Below are positions 32,601 through 43,597 of a stretch of 64,000 bases of DNA, piece after piece. This DNA comes from Prorocentrum cordatum (lineage: Eukaryota > Sar > Dinophyceae > Prorocentrales > Prorocentraceae), in contig CAUYUJ010015694.1 in assembly GCA_963575745.1 (NCBI GenBank), positions 189,001-253,000 on the forward strand. The letters are read 5' to 3'. Numbering within the stretch: position 1 is the stretch's first letter; the number at the start of each line of letters is the position of its first letter. The translations under genes and the position numbers were made by a program. The notes beneath the pieces were generated by a model. It did not search any database. It worked only from the letters and a program-made list of their open reading frames with translations, and was not told where the DNA came from.

Positions 32601-34246
32601 GGCGTGGAGATTTCCCTGCTGTACACCACCCCGCCCATGGTGGGGCATTGGCATAGCCTGGGGGTTCAGAGGCAACACGAACGGGTGTTGGGCAAAAAGC
32701 TCGGTTGGACCCTTGGCACCCGCGTTTGCGTGGAACCCACTAGGAGAATCACCAAGGCTGGGGTCAAAGGGATCGGTCTTAATACCCAGGGTAAGTACTT
32801 GGTGATGGCGTGCTTCTGCGATGGTCTCTGGACTGAGGACAGGGCCCAACGGTCGGGGCACATCACCCCAGGCCTTGCCCCCCTTTGCCAGGCGCCTGAC
32901 TCGGTAGGACACCGACTCTTCTGCTGCCAGCACCCCGATGCGCTGGATGCGAGGCAGGCAGCGGACGTTTCCGCCAGCTTCCTCGAGCGCGCCCAGAACG
33001 GAGACGCGCAGTTGCTCGAGGCCCTCAAGTTCCAGCACCCCGCGGCCGAGTGGCCAGCTCTATCGGAGGTGCATGAGCCAGAGTTGTTCGACATGAGTGG
33101 TCAAAAGATTCCGCGGGAGGATTTCGACGGGTCTAGGTTCTATCAGGCGGGGGGGGGGGGGGGGGGCGGTTCGTGCGTCAGACGCAACATCCGTGAGCTC
33201 TCCCGTGCAACGTATGCGTGGGTTTTCTTTTGATGCTGAAGGCGTGCAACAGTATGTAGCAAGGGGAGTTGTGTGGCCCAGCTTACCGCAAACAAGTCAA
33301 GCGGCAGAACAGTTACAACTGGCGCTACTCCCTATATATGTTCCCCAGCATGGGCCGACTCTGTATAGCGATTGCATGAATGCGGTCAAGCTGCGCAAGA
33401 TGGACCCATCCAGCCAGGTGTCGGCCAAGCAACGATATGGGGGTTGGAGAAGAGGGGCCTTGCTTCACATGCAGAGAAACGAATATGCCCCAGCTGTGCA
33501 CACACCAGCCCATAGGAAGTTAGAAGATAGCGAGCAGCTGCCCCTGCCTGAAAGGTGGATCGGCCAGGCCAACTGGCGAGCGGATCGCGAGGCCAAAGGA
33601 GCTCTCGACCTGCATCCCAGACCGTCGTCCGCCGAGTGGCAGCAGCTGGATAGCTCGATAGAGAGCCTCGAGACGGCGGCGCGTCTCGTGGCGAAGGTTT
33701 TGCCTTGTTTCCCGAGGGCGCACCACCAGCGCCCTCCGAGGCGCGAGCGCCAGCGCAAGGTCTTGGCGCACGCCTCGAGCTAGCACGACTGGGAGCCGTG
33801 GCTGTGGGGCCACAGGTGCTCCAAGTGTTTCAGTTTCTTCGGAGGAGACCTCCAGAGCAGGCCTGAGGTGGGCTTTAATGGGCCCTCTCGCAGTCTCCAG
33901 AGGTTGTTGTTAGAGGCCCCATGATCACGGCCACAAGCTAGCCAGCACTCAGGTTGGCGATGAAAAGTTGCCCCTCGTCTTCTGCATGATATGCGGAAAC
34001 TACTCCCAAGAGAAGGTGCGCAACTTATCTGTCAGATGCGATCCGAAGGAACATAGCGGCGGGGCCAACGTGCTGAGCAGGCTCAAGAGGGGCTTGCACC
34101 CCCAGCGCAACGATCCTGCGTCGTGCGCGGCCCCCGAGCGACCAGCTTCAGGGCCGCAAATTCGCGCTTTCTCAACCGCTTCGCGGGTGCAAGTCACCCC
34201 CATCGAGCTCGACTTATTTGGAGTGATTGGCCCCGCTGAGGGCTAG
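29690..34246 (+). pseudogene. LINE-1 ORF2 polyprotein, endonuclease-RT-RNase H, broken
   Basis: The endonuclease (EEP/APE-type) spans about 29780-30430: NGNSWGTLKKRL, the QE of FAQEVGI, ADWN for the usual GDxN, KIDYFMAS and HRPVQL. An in-frame TAA lies at 30158-30160. RT spans about 31260-32190: a DGVHVRQFA block, FLEKPKGGLRPM, motif A near SDGSKHYESFD, motif B GLPAGSIFND, and motif C as HVDD (31916-31927) where FVDD/YVDD is usual. A CxC...H...CC zinc region lies near 32810-32940. RNase H spans about 33170-33640 (YSDCMNAV, THxPAH-like, NWRADREAKGA). A C-terminal finger lies near 33970-34110 (FCMICGNYSQEKVRNL, SRLKRGLHP). Frames change at or near a 16-G run (31153-31168) and an 18-G run (33149-33166). 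Breaks are numerous, so it is not functional as assembled. Confidence 0.8.
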
Positions 34247-34726
34247 GATCGCTGCTAAGGAGTCGGGTGGGCGGGCGGGCGCGGGGACGACGGGGTGGGA
34301 AGGCAATGATGTTGCTCCAGACGTGCAGTTTCCCGCGCCTGGAGCGGACTGGTTTGATGATTTGTTCGAGGCTGAAGAATCAGCCGCCAGTGAAGTTGTT
34401 CGAGGTCAGGGACCTTGTTGCAATGCCGATGGCGTCCTCGCATGTGACCTCGTCGGCCGTATCTGACCCCCGTGAGGTTTGGCGGACTGTGTCCAACTTG
34501 CTTCGCAGCGAGGAGGATGAGGCGCCTCGGGTTCGTGCCGTCACGGACCAGAGTCGGGGTCAGACTAATGCATGATTGACAGACGCATGACCAAGGGTGC
34601 CCTCTCCTGCCGTCAGGAGTTGGCACTTGTGGTTGCGTGCTTGTCTTTCCTCTGCGGTAGTTCAGAGTGGCTGCCATGGCAGCCGCTACGAAAACTGGTT
34701 CGGTCAACTGTGACCCCCCGAAAACA

Positions 34727-34736
34727 TGATGGTGGT
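34727..34736. repeat. LINE-1 candidate target-site duplication, right
   Basis: ATGATGGTGG directly after the terminal CCGAAAAC of LINE-1; matches 28241-28250. Confidence 0.6.
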
Positions 34737-34762
34737 GATGGTATTGGCGACTAGGCCGACGA

Positions 34763-35592
34763 GTTGTTCCCCCCTTCTTTGAAGGCCAAAACAGCAGGTT
34801 CCAATAATTTTGCTTGACGTATTCTGGCAACTTTGGTGTGTACAAAGGAGTCCCAGAGGAAACAGGGATGTCGCTCGTGACAGCGTCGGCCTGCCCCGCG
34901 TGGTTGGTTGCGGCAGGTCCTGAAGAGGATGGCCAACCACACGCCGAAACGCTGAGGGCGAACTGGGCCCGGGGTGCCCGAATAGATGGGCATGCTCAGT
35001 CCTAGACCAGATGTGAGCACTTGTGTTGACTTATGTTGCACTCATTTTGGTATGCCTGGCAAATGACTGGTTATCAGCCGAAGCTCTCCAGGAGCTCGTC
35101 TTCAGCGGCGCAGCCTTTTTCCCATTAGTCAGAGAGATTCCGGCATGATTGCTGCGAAGTCGGCTCCGCCGTCCTGCGCTCCAGTCAGTGCTCTGGCCAC
35201 GGGAGCGGGGGGTCAGACATTCAAGGAAAAAGGGGGCACCTGCGGCCAGTCCGCCAGGTGCCGACGGTGTCACGAAAGAGGGGGCAGTTGTTCCTCCCCT
35301 TCTTCGGAGGCCAAAACAGCAGGTTCCAATAGCTTTGTTTGACATATTCTGGCAACTTTGGTGCGTACGAAGGAGTCCCAGAGGAAACAGGGATGTCGTT
35401 TGTGACAGCGTCGGCCTGCCCCGTGCGGTTGGTTGTGGCAGGTCCTGAAGAGGATGGCCAACCACACGCCGAAACGCTGAGGGCGAACTGGACCCGGGGT
35501 GCCCGAATAGTTGGGCATACTCAGTCCTAGGCCAGATATGAGCATTTGTGTTCACTTATGTTGCACTCGTTTTGCTATGCCTGGCAAATGAT
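34763..35592. repeat. two direct copies of a ~305-bp unit
   Basis: 34763-35067 and 35285-35592 are more than 90 percent identical by eye. Shared stretches include GGCCAAAACAGCAGGTTCCA, GGAGTCCCAGAGGAAACAGG, GGTCCTGAAGAGGATGGCCA and TATGCCTGGCAAATGA. They are separated by about 217 nt of unrelated sequence. Minus-strand open frames of about 90 codons exist in both copies, but nothing identifies them as genes. Confidence 0.85.
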
Positions 35593-35960
35593 TCGACGGT
35601 GATAGCGACATGGATGATGGTGATGATGGTCGGGATGATGACGGCGATGATGATGATGATGATGGTGGTATGGTGTTGGCGACGTTGGGAATCATGATAG
35701 TGATGGTGGTGGTGATGATGTTGTTGATGATGATGGGATTGGTGATAGTGACGGTGTAGGTCGATGGCGGGGGTGATGATGGTGATGATCATTACATGAT
35801 GATGGTCACGATCATGGAATGATAATGTTGGTGCTACTGGCCATGCTGTTCACGATCGCGGGAATGCTGACGACGACGGTGGTGATGGTGCTGAAGATGA
35901 TGGTGATCACGGTGGCGATGATGACGGTGGCGATGGCGATAAAAATGGTGTTGTTGTGGA
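35593..35960. repeat. GAT/GGT-rich imperfect microsatellite
   Basis: GATGATGGTGATGATGG mix directly after the second 305-bp copy, similar to the tract upstream of LINE-1. Confidence 0.8.
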
Positions 35961-36479
35961 CCAGGGAATGGTGCGTGCGCGCATAATCCCAGAACGACCA
36001 TGTATGTAAATATGTACGTTGTTTTCTACATGTGTTGAACACATAAAAGCACATGATTGAAACACGTGACTTGGCAAATGCGTTCGAGTTGCGCGCGCGG
36101 AGACGCGCGCGTGTGGCCCGCCTTCGCACGGCCTGACAGATTTGGGCGCGACGACTGTTGAGCGTGTTCGGCATGCGCCCTTGTGCGACCCGCATAGTCC
36201 CAGTCGGCAGAACATCTAACAAACATACCATATGAGTATCGTATGATGTCAGCGTTTGCGCGCGCACAGAAGCCTTGTACTTCGTGCACCCACGACATGC
36301 TGATTGCATCTGTCGGTGGAGCCCACTGGCCCCGTAGTCCAGGCGTCGCTTGTGCGTACAAACTACTTGACCACTATTATCACTAAGCACGCTTAGTTAC
36401 AACCACACAAATCCACCCGACGACGACGACGGCGACGAACGGCACAGCCCCTCGCACACGCCGACAGGGTCGGCGGATT
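35961..36479. other. no gene recognised
   Basis: Relatively AT-richer unique sequence; minus-strand frames up to 192 codons lack any domain I recognise. Confidence 0.4.
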
Positions 36480-36845
36480 ATCGAGTGGCGGGTCCGTAAG
36501 CAGAAGTCCCAGAGGTAGGGGTGTCGGGCGAGGTGAAGGCGTGGTGGGGGGTCAGAGTCTGTCCTGGGCCAGGAACTGTCGAGCGGCGGGTCCGTAAAAC
36601 AGATGGTAAAACTGTCGGGCGAGGTGGAGGCGTGATGGGGGGTCAGGGTCCGTGCTGATTGTCGAATGGCGGGCCCGTAAAACAGAAGTCCCAGAGGGTA
36701 GGGGTGTCGAGCGAGGTGGAGGCGAGGTGGGGGGTGAGGGCCCGTTCGGGGCCAGGAAGTGTCGAGTGGCGAGTCCGTAAAACAGAGGGTACGGGTGTTG
36801 GGTGAGGTGGGGGCGCGATTAGGGGTCAGGGTCCGTGCTGGGCCG
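36480..36845. repeat. 84-102 bp minisatellite, four units
   Basis: TCGAGTGGCGGGTCCGTAA (or variants) begins units near 36480, 36577, 36661 and 36763. Each continues with CAGAAGTCCCAGAGGTAGGG or a variant, then GGGCGAGGTGGAGGCG and GGGTCAGGGTCCGTGCTG. Confidence 0.8.
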
Positions 36846-38800
36846 AGGGAGAGTGGCGCGGGCGTGCGCGGGTAATGTACGTGGACAATCTCTGCCGAGG
36901 GAGGGATTCCTCGCACGCCTCTTGGGTCGGCGGGTCTGTCTCCCTCTCTCTCTCTCGTTCGCTCTCCATATCTCGCTCGTGCGGTATCTCTCTTCTCTCT
37001 CTCTCTCTCTCTCTACTTCTCTCTCTCTCTCTCTCTCTCTACATCCCTCTCTGTCCCAACTCCCTCCTTGCGTGGCACTGGGGTCCACTGGGACTCCGAT
37101 CCCCCCCCCTCCTCCCCCCATGCTGCCTCCCCTCCTCCTCTCCCCCCCTCCTGCCGCAGGTAGTGAACTTCGGAACAGGAGCACCAGCCCTCCCCACTCG
37201 GCCACGCCATGACATAAGAGCACGGCGAGCGGCGGCGCGCCCACCCGTCGATCAAGTTAGAACGGTCAAGCTGGGCGAACGAAACACGCCGGTGCACTTG
37301 TTTGTCAGCTTCGGGCCGCCGACGCTTCGTCCCTTGCAGGACCCTTTCTGGGCCAGACTGGCTGCTGACTTTAGGCATATGACTGCCAACGTCCGCGGAC
37401 GACTTGCGTGCACCGTACCGCGCTGGCGACTACCAAGGCGTCTTGGATCCCCGACGCAGGATCAGTACGGTGCAGTTCTTCGGCCCCTCATTGCCGACAA
37501 ACTATGCACCGTGGCGCCTGAAGGGAGTCCAGACATGGTACGGTGCATGGTACAACGACTGTCTCTTTCCCCCTCCCATTCCTCCGCAAGCCACCGGGCA
37601 TGGCGCGCATCGGCCACCCAGGCGGAGCAGACAAGCCGCCTGCTCCTGTCGGTGGCGACGCAGAAGGCGCTTGCCGAGGGGGACAGGGAGCAGTCTGCGA
37701 AGGAGGGGGGAAGAGGACAAGCGGGGAGAGGGGAGGAGGAGAGAGGAAGAAAGATAACGAGGCGGGGGGGATGAAGCAGTGAAGAAGGAGGACGAGGAGC
37801 AGGAGGAGTAGGAGAAAGAGGAATTTGATGTGATATGGCTTAGGGGCGCCTTTACCACACTGGTGGGACTAGAGACCTGGTGCACCAGCGTGGTATGCCA
37901 CCCGAGGACAGGCCATGTCCTGCCTCGCGGCAACGCAGCCATAGAGCTCAAATTCGAAGATCCTTCCAGGCTCAAGCCAGACCGTGGAAAGAGCTGAGTA
38001 AATCTCTCTGGGTGTTTCTGCCGCCGTTGCGCCCCGCCGCCGCTGGAACCCCAGCGCAGCAGCCGCCGCTGTCCCTGCCAGCGGGGCCGGCCGTGCCACT
38101 CGCTCCAGGCTGAGCGGGCTTCGCCTTTTTTCCTCCCCGCTTCGGCCGCCCGCCCACCCCTTTTTCCTTCTTTTACATTGTGGCACAATTCGCTGCAAAG
38201 GTTCCCCCCGTTTAGTTAGCTGTTCCGCCAGCGCAGCTACTCTGCCTAGCCGCCGACGCAAAAAGTTGTTTGCCGTCGTTGCACCTTGGGCCCGTTTGAG
38301 CCCACTCGGATCTCTCCAGTGGGTTGGGGGCGTGGCCAGATGCCTCAGCGATTTCTTCTATCCGCGGTGCAGGCTGACGTGCCTAAGCTGATCTCTGCTC
38401 GGGCATGCAAATTCCACATTCCGCCAGTCTCACAGCATTGTATATCATTGCCCGCATGTCCGCCCAGAGCGGACTACACAGTTTCAAATCCAGAGGGAAA
38501 GATAGGGTGGGCAACGTATGCCCCTCTTTCACCAGAATAGACGGTCACGCCACTGGGGCACAAAAGTGCACCAAAACAGGCCCAAGTGAGCTTCGAGGCG
38601 GCATCTAATTCTGCCCAAGCGCCTTGCGCGCAGTACTCGCGCCCGCGAGAAAAAATCGCTGGGGCGCTTTAGCCCGTTGGCGGGACCAAAAGGTCGATGC
38701 ATTAACCATGGTGTGCCACTCGAGGACACGGCAACAACTGGGCAAAGTACAGGGAGTTCAACAAAAATTAGGTCGGCATGCCCGGGCTCAGCCTCGTGGA
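36846..38800. other. no gene recognised; (CT)n run and short repeat
   Basis: (CT)n at about 36940-37045. The block at 38286-38335 (CTCTCCAGTGGGTTGGGGGC) is repeated with about 80 percent identity at 42420-42472. Frames up to 299 codons mix low-complexity Ser/Leu with unknown sequence; no domain recognised. Confidence 0.4.
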
Positions 38801-38804
38801 CCTA

Positions 38805-41800
38805 CTATGAAAAAAAATATTTGTTTTGTTTCATGCCGTGTCGTCATCGCGCGACTGACACTCGAAAACCTAGTTTGTTTAATGGCCACGGTGATATTCC
38901 CCCAGATATTCCTCCGAATTGTCCTCCAGATCTTCACCCAGATCTTCCCCCAGATGTTCCCCTTGATCTCCCCGCTGATCCTCACCTAGATCTTCCCCTC
39001 AGATCTTCCTCACATCTCCTCCAGATCTTCCGCAGATCTTGCTCAGATCGTCTTCACAGGGCTCAAGCTAAACACTGTGTATTTGTTGTTTCCTGTTGTT
39101 GTTTTCTTTCTGTTTTTCGTTCTAAGCGCGTTCGGGAACACGTTTTGCGCGGATTACACAGTAGGCGCGGGCCTGCCCGTTTGGGGAATGAGGCATATGC
39201 TGTGTTTGGTGTTTTGTTCTCGCGCGGGCACGAGCCGTGCGTTTTGTTCGCGTTTTGCTTGTGTGCGAGAAGGGTGGTCATGTTTTGTTGTTTTGCGCCC
39301 GTTTTCTGTTCACGGCGTCTTCGCATTTCGCGCGGCGCGCCTCCTCCGTTTTCGTTTTCACTCAGCCTCGCGGATCTACTCTAAAATCATATGTTTGAAT
39401 TTCTTTGTTTTGTCTCATGTTCTGCCGTCATCGCGCGAGTGACTTTCGAAAACGTAAGCTTAAAAATGGTCACGGCGATGTTTCACCAGATGTTCCTCCG
39501 GATTTTCTTCCAGATCTTCCACCAGATCTCCCCCCAGATTTCCCGAGATCTTCGCCCAGATCTCCCCCCAGATCTTCCCCTAGATCTTCTGCCAGATCTT
39601 GCCTTAGATCTTTCTCCAGATCTTCCCCCAGATCTCCCCCCTGATCTTCCTCCAGATCTTCCTCCAGATCTTCCCCAAGATCTTCCCCCAGAAGTTCCTC
39701 CAGATCTTCCCTCAGATCTTCTGCCAGATCTCCCCCCGGATCTTCCCCCAGATTTTTCCCCAGATCTTCCCCCAGATCTCCCCCCGGATCTTCCTCCAGA
39801 TCTTCCCCAGATCTTCCCTCAGATCTTTCCCCAGATTCTCCGCCAGATCTTCCTCCCAGATCCAGATCTCCCCTCAGATCTTCCCCAAGATCTTCCCCCA
39901 GATCTTCCTCCAGATCTTCCTCCCAGATCTTCCACCCGAGCTTCCTCCAGATCTCCCCCCAGATGTTCCCCCAGATCTTCCCCCAGATCTTCCCCCAGAT
40001 CTTCCCCCAGATGTTCCTCCAAGATCTTCCCCCAGGTCTTCGCCCAGATCTTCCGCCCAGATCTTTCCCCCAGATCTTCCCCCAGATCTTCCCCCTGATC
40101 TTCCTCCCAGATCATCCCCCCAGATCTTCCCCAGATCTTCCCCCTGATCTTCCCCCAGATCTTCCTCACAGATCTCCGCCCCAGATCTTCCCCCATATCT
40201 TCCCCCAGATCTTCCCCCAGATCTTCGCCCAGATCTTCCCCAGATCTTCCCCCCAGATCCCCCCCCCAGATCTTCCCCAGATCTTCCCCAGATCCCCCCT
40301 GATCTTCCCCAGATCCCCAGATCCCCCTTGATCTTCCCCAGATCTCCCCAGATCTTCCCCCAGATTTTTCCCCAGATCTTCCCCCAGATCTCCCCCTGAT
40401 CTTCCCCCAGATCTTCCCCAGATCATTCCCCGGATCTTCCCCCGGAGCTTCCTCCAGATTTTCCCCCAGATCTTTCTCCAGATCTTCCTCCCAGATCTTC
40501 CTCCCAGATCTCCCCCTAGATCTTCCCCCAGAGGTCGCTCTAGATCTTCCCCCAACTCATCGCATACCATTTTTCTCATTCAGATATGCCCCCAGATCCT
40601 TCCCAGATCTTCCTCCAGATCTTCCCCCGGATATTCCCCCAGATCTTCCCCCAGATCTCCCCCCAGATGACCCTTCAGTTTTCTCCCCCAGATCTTCCCC
40701 CAGATCTTCCTCCCAGATCTTCCCCCAGATATTCCCCCAGATATTCCCCCAGATATTCCCCCAGATCTTCTGCCAGATCTTCCTCCCAGATCTTCCCCCA
40801 GGTCTTCGCCCAGATCTTCGCCCAGATCTCCCCCCAGATCCCACCCCAGATCTTACCCCAGATCAATCCCCAGATCTTTCCCCTGATCTCCCCCCAGATC
40901 TTCCCGCAGATCTTCCCCCAGATCTTTCCCCAGATCTTCCCGCAGGTTTTCCTCCCAGATCTTCCCCCTGATATCCCCCCAGATCTCCCCCCAGATCTTC
41001 GCCCAGATCTTCCCCCAGATCTTCCCCCAGATCGTCCCTCTGATTTTTTTCCAGATCTCCCTCCCAGATCTCCCCCTCGATCTTCCCCCAGATCTTCCCC
41101 CAGATCTTCCCCCAGATCTTCCCCCAGATCTTCCCCCGGAGCTTCCTCCAGATCTTCCCCCAGATCTTCCCTCGGATCTTCCCCCAGATATTCCTCCCAG
41201 ATATTCCCCCAGATATTCCCCCAGATATTCCCCCAGATATTCCCCCAGATCGTCCCCCAGATCTCCCCCCAGATTTTTCCCCAGATCTTCCCCCTCGGAT
41301 CATTCCCCGGATCTTTCCCCTGGTCTCCCCCCAGATCTTCCCCCAGATCTTCCCCCAGATCTTTCCCCAGATCTCCCCTCGGTTGTCTCCCCCAGATTGT
41401 CCCCCGGATCTCCTCCCAGATCTTCTTCCAGATCTTCTCCCAGATCTTCCCCCAGATGACCCTTCAGTTTTCCCTCAGATCCTGCCCCAGATCTCGCTCC
41501 AGATCTTCGCCCAGGTCTTCCCCCCGATCTCCCCCCAGATCTTGCCCCAGATCCCCCCCAGATCTCCCACCAGGTCTTCGCCCAGATCTTCATCCAGATC
41601 TTCCCCAGATCTTCCTCCAGATCTTCGCCAATATCCTCTCAGATCTTCGCCCAGATCTTTCTCCAAATCTTCGCCGAGATATCCCCCGAGATCCCCCTTC
41701 GGATTGTCCTCCAGATGTTCCTCGGATCTTCCCCCAGATCTTCGCCCAGATCTTCCTCCACGCATTCCTCAGATATCTCGCCAGATGCTCCAGATCTTCC

Positions 41801-42205
41801 CCCAGAGCCCCCCCCCCGGATCTTCCTCCGGATCTTCCTTCAAATCTCCCCAGATCTTCCATCAGATCTTCCTCCAGATATTCGCCCCGATCTCCCGCCG
41901 GATCTTCGCCCAGATCTTCCCCAGATCTTCCCCGGATCTACCTTCGGATTTCTCGCCAGCTTTTCCTCCAGATCTTCACCCTGATGCCCCCTTGGATCGT
42001 CGCCCAGATCTTCCTTCATATGTTCGCCCGGATCTCCCCCCAGATCTTCCCCAGATTGTGTCCCTCGGATCTGCGCCCAGATCTTCCCCCAGATCTTCGC
42101 CTAGATCTCCCCCCAGCACAACTCCCAGACGAAACTTTGTTTTGTTTCATGCAGCGTCGCTGCCCTTGTTCTTGTTTTTGAATAACCTAGTTTTGTTATC
42201 TGCTC
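38805..42205 (+). repeat. 12-bp AGATCTTCCCCC array with three leader copies
   Basis: More than 200 degenerate units of CCCCAGATCTTC occupy 39490-42120, with a short first block at 38895-39060. A leader of about 80-110 nt (TTTGTTTTGTTTCATGC, TCATCGCGCGA, CGAAAACCTAGTTTG) precedes each block (38805-38885, 39392-39470). A third copy sits at the far end (42130-42205). Four codons per unit with no stop leave all three plus frames open for up to 664 codons, reading PDLP, QIFP or RSSP. These are not called as genes. Confidence 0.85.
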
Positions 42206-43590
42206 CGCTTCGGGGCTGCGATCTCTGCGCGACAACCTATAATTTTACATTCCTTGGTTTTTGTTTAAAATCTGTATTTTTTTCAAACTCCCTGTATGGG
42301 GATGTTGGGAAGCTTCCCAGAAACCCATCTGGCACTGTGTCCTGCAACAGTCCAAGCACCATGTCCCGGACCGTGGGAAACATTGGGGAGAGTCTCTGGT
42401 TGTCTTGCCACGGTTGCGGCTGGGCCCCGCTGAATCCCATTCGGAACTCTCCAGTGGGCTGGGGGCGTGGTGTCAGCCGCTTCACCGAGTTGTTTCCACA
42501 GAAGTTGCCATTGCCGTCCCGAAGCACACTCGGTGCTGCTGCGACCAGTGCCAACGTTGGGACACGTGCACCCCTCCCCGCTGCGTACACCATCAAGCTG
42601 GCAAGCACGCTGGTCGCCAACAATGCATTGCGAGGTGCCCGCCAAGCGAGACCAGGCCCGATGCCACGGGCACGCTGCACAGCACAGGCAGGTCGAGCAG
42701 GACCAGTTGCAGTGGAAACCGCCTCACAATTGGGGCGCAAGCGCACGGCCACTGACCCGGAGCAGCAGAACAGCCAACAGGCCACCCAACTTCCAACGCG
42801 GCGCCCAGGAAGTCCACAAGGGAATAGTTGCCCGGCCACGCGCGCAGAACTCCCCCCCTGGGCCCCCAGCTGGGGGGGAGGGGGGGCCAACGCCAGGCGG
42901 CACCGCCGCATTTCGGCGCGACCCTCGCGCGTTTCGCGGCCCCAGAGGTGCGGGGAACCAAGGTCCCCCGGCGCTCGTCTCAGGGACGGCCCGGGGAGGT
43001 CCACGTGCATTGTTCTCCCCCCCCCAGGGATAGAAATTACAGCTGTTGACTCCACGCAACAACTTATGCGGGTCCTGTGCGGACCAGGCATCGATGAAAC
43101 AAGGAACGCGGTTACCACCGTTGACAGGCCCAGACATTTCTCAGCGAAGACATTGCGAGCATGTTTTTGCCCGACCTTCGAACCAGCTTCTCGCCGCTTG
43201 CTCGGGCACGTCGACCGTTCGCACGGGCATGCCGCTCGCTTCAGCCCCCCGTTTCACGCGCAGACATGTCTCTCTCCAGCGTTCGCACGGGAAGTGGCGC
43301 AGCCGGTCAGAACAAGGGGCGCGAGTAATAATCAAGGGTTTTACACACGTAATTGTGCACATATGAATCACGGGTGACACACGTTTGCGTTTAACATGAG
43401 CATTCAAGAATACAATGTGCCAAAAAGGCCCCATCGGACGCTTTCCGCAAGATACTTCCACCTGCTTCCACCGAGATTACAGATTCGCGTTTACGCATGG
43501 CACGAGGTATGTATTTGTCTGAAGTTGCCTCGCGGGCAACGGCAATTTTGGCGATCTCACGGCCATTGAGGCGGGCCAATTTGTTCGCTG
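42206..43590. other. no gene recognised
   Basis: Unique-looking sequence plus the repeat at 42420-42472 and a block (42905-42960) related to the 84-bp minisatellite at 22818. Overlapping open frames of 120-290 codons on both strands have no recognised domain. Confidence 0.4.
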
Positions 43591-43597
43591 CCCAGCG

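Larger units (their letters stand above)
28251..34726 (+). mobile_element. LINE-1: near-complete dinoflagellate LINE with SL relic and target-site duplication
   Basis: A non-LTR retrotransposon of about 6.5 kb. In order: an SL relic at the extreme 5' end (28252-28273), ORF1 (28427-29488), a broken ORF2 (about 29690-34246) with endonuclease, reverse transcriptase, zinc finger, RNase H and C-terminal zinc finger, then about 480 nt of 3' non-coding sequence ending CCGAAAAC. ATGATGGTGG lies immediately outside both ends (28241-28250 and 34727-34736). The element therefore looks full length and inserted into a GAT-rich tract. The duplicated sequence is low complexity, which weakens that one point. 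ORF2 has several stops and shifts, so the copy is probably dead. Confidence 0.8.

Noticed and set aside
34763-35592. LTR retrotransposon with 305-bp LTRs
   Set aside because: Only 217 nt lie between the copies, with no retroelement coding or primer-binding site.
40586-43377. 531- and 664-codon plus-strand frames, PDLP/RSSP/QIFP-rich
   Set aside because: Products of the 12-bp array; all three frames are open and none is favoured.
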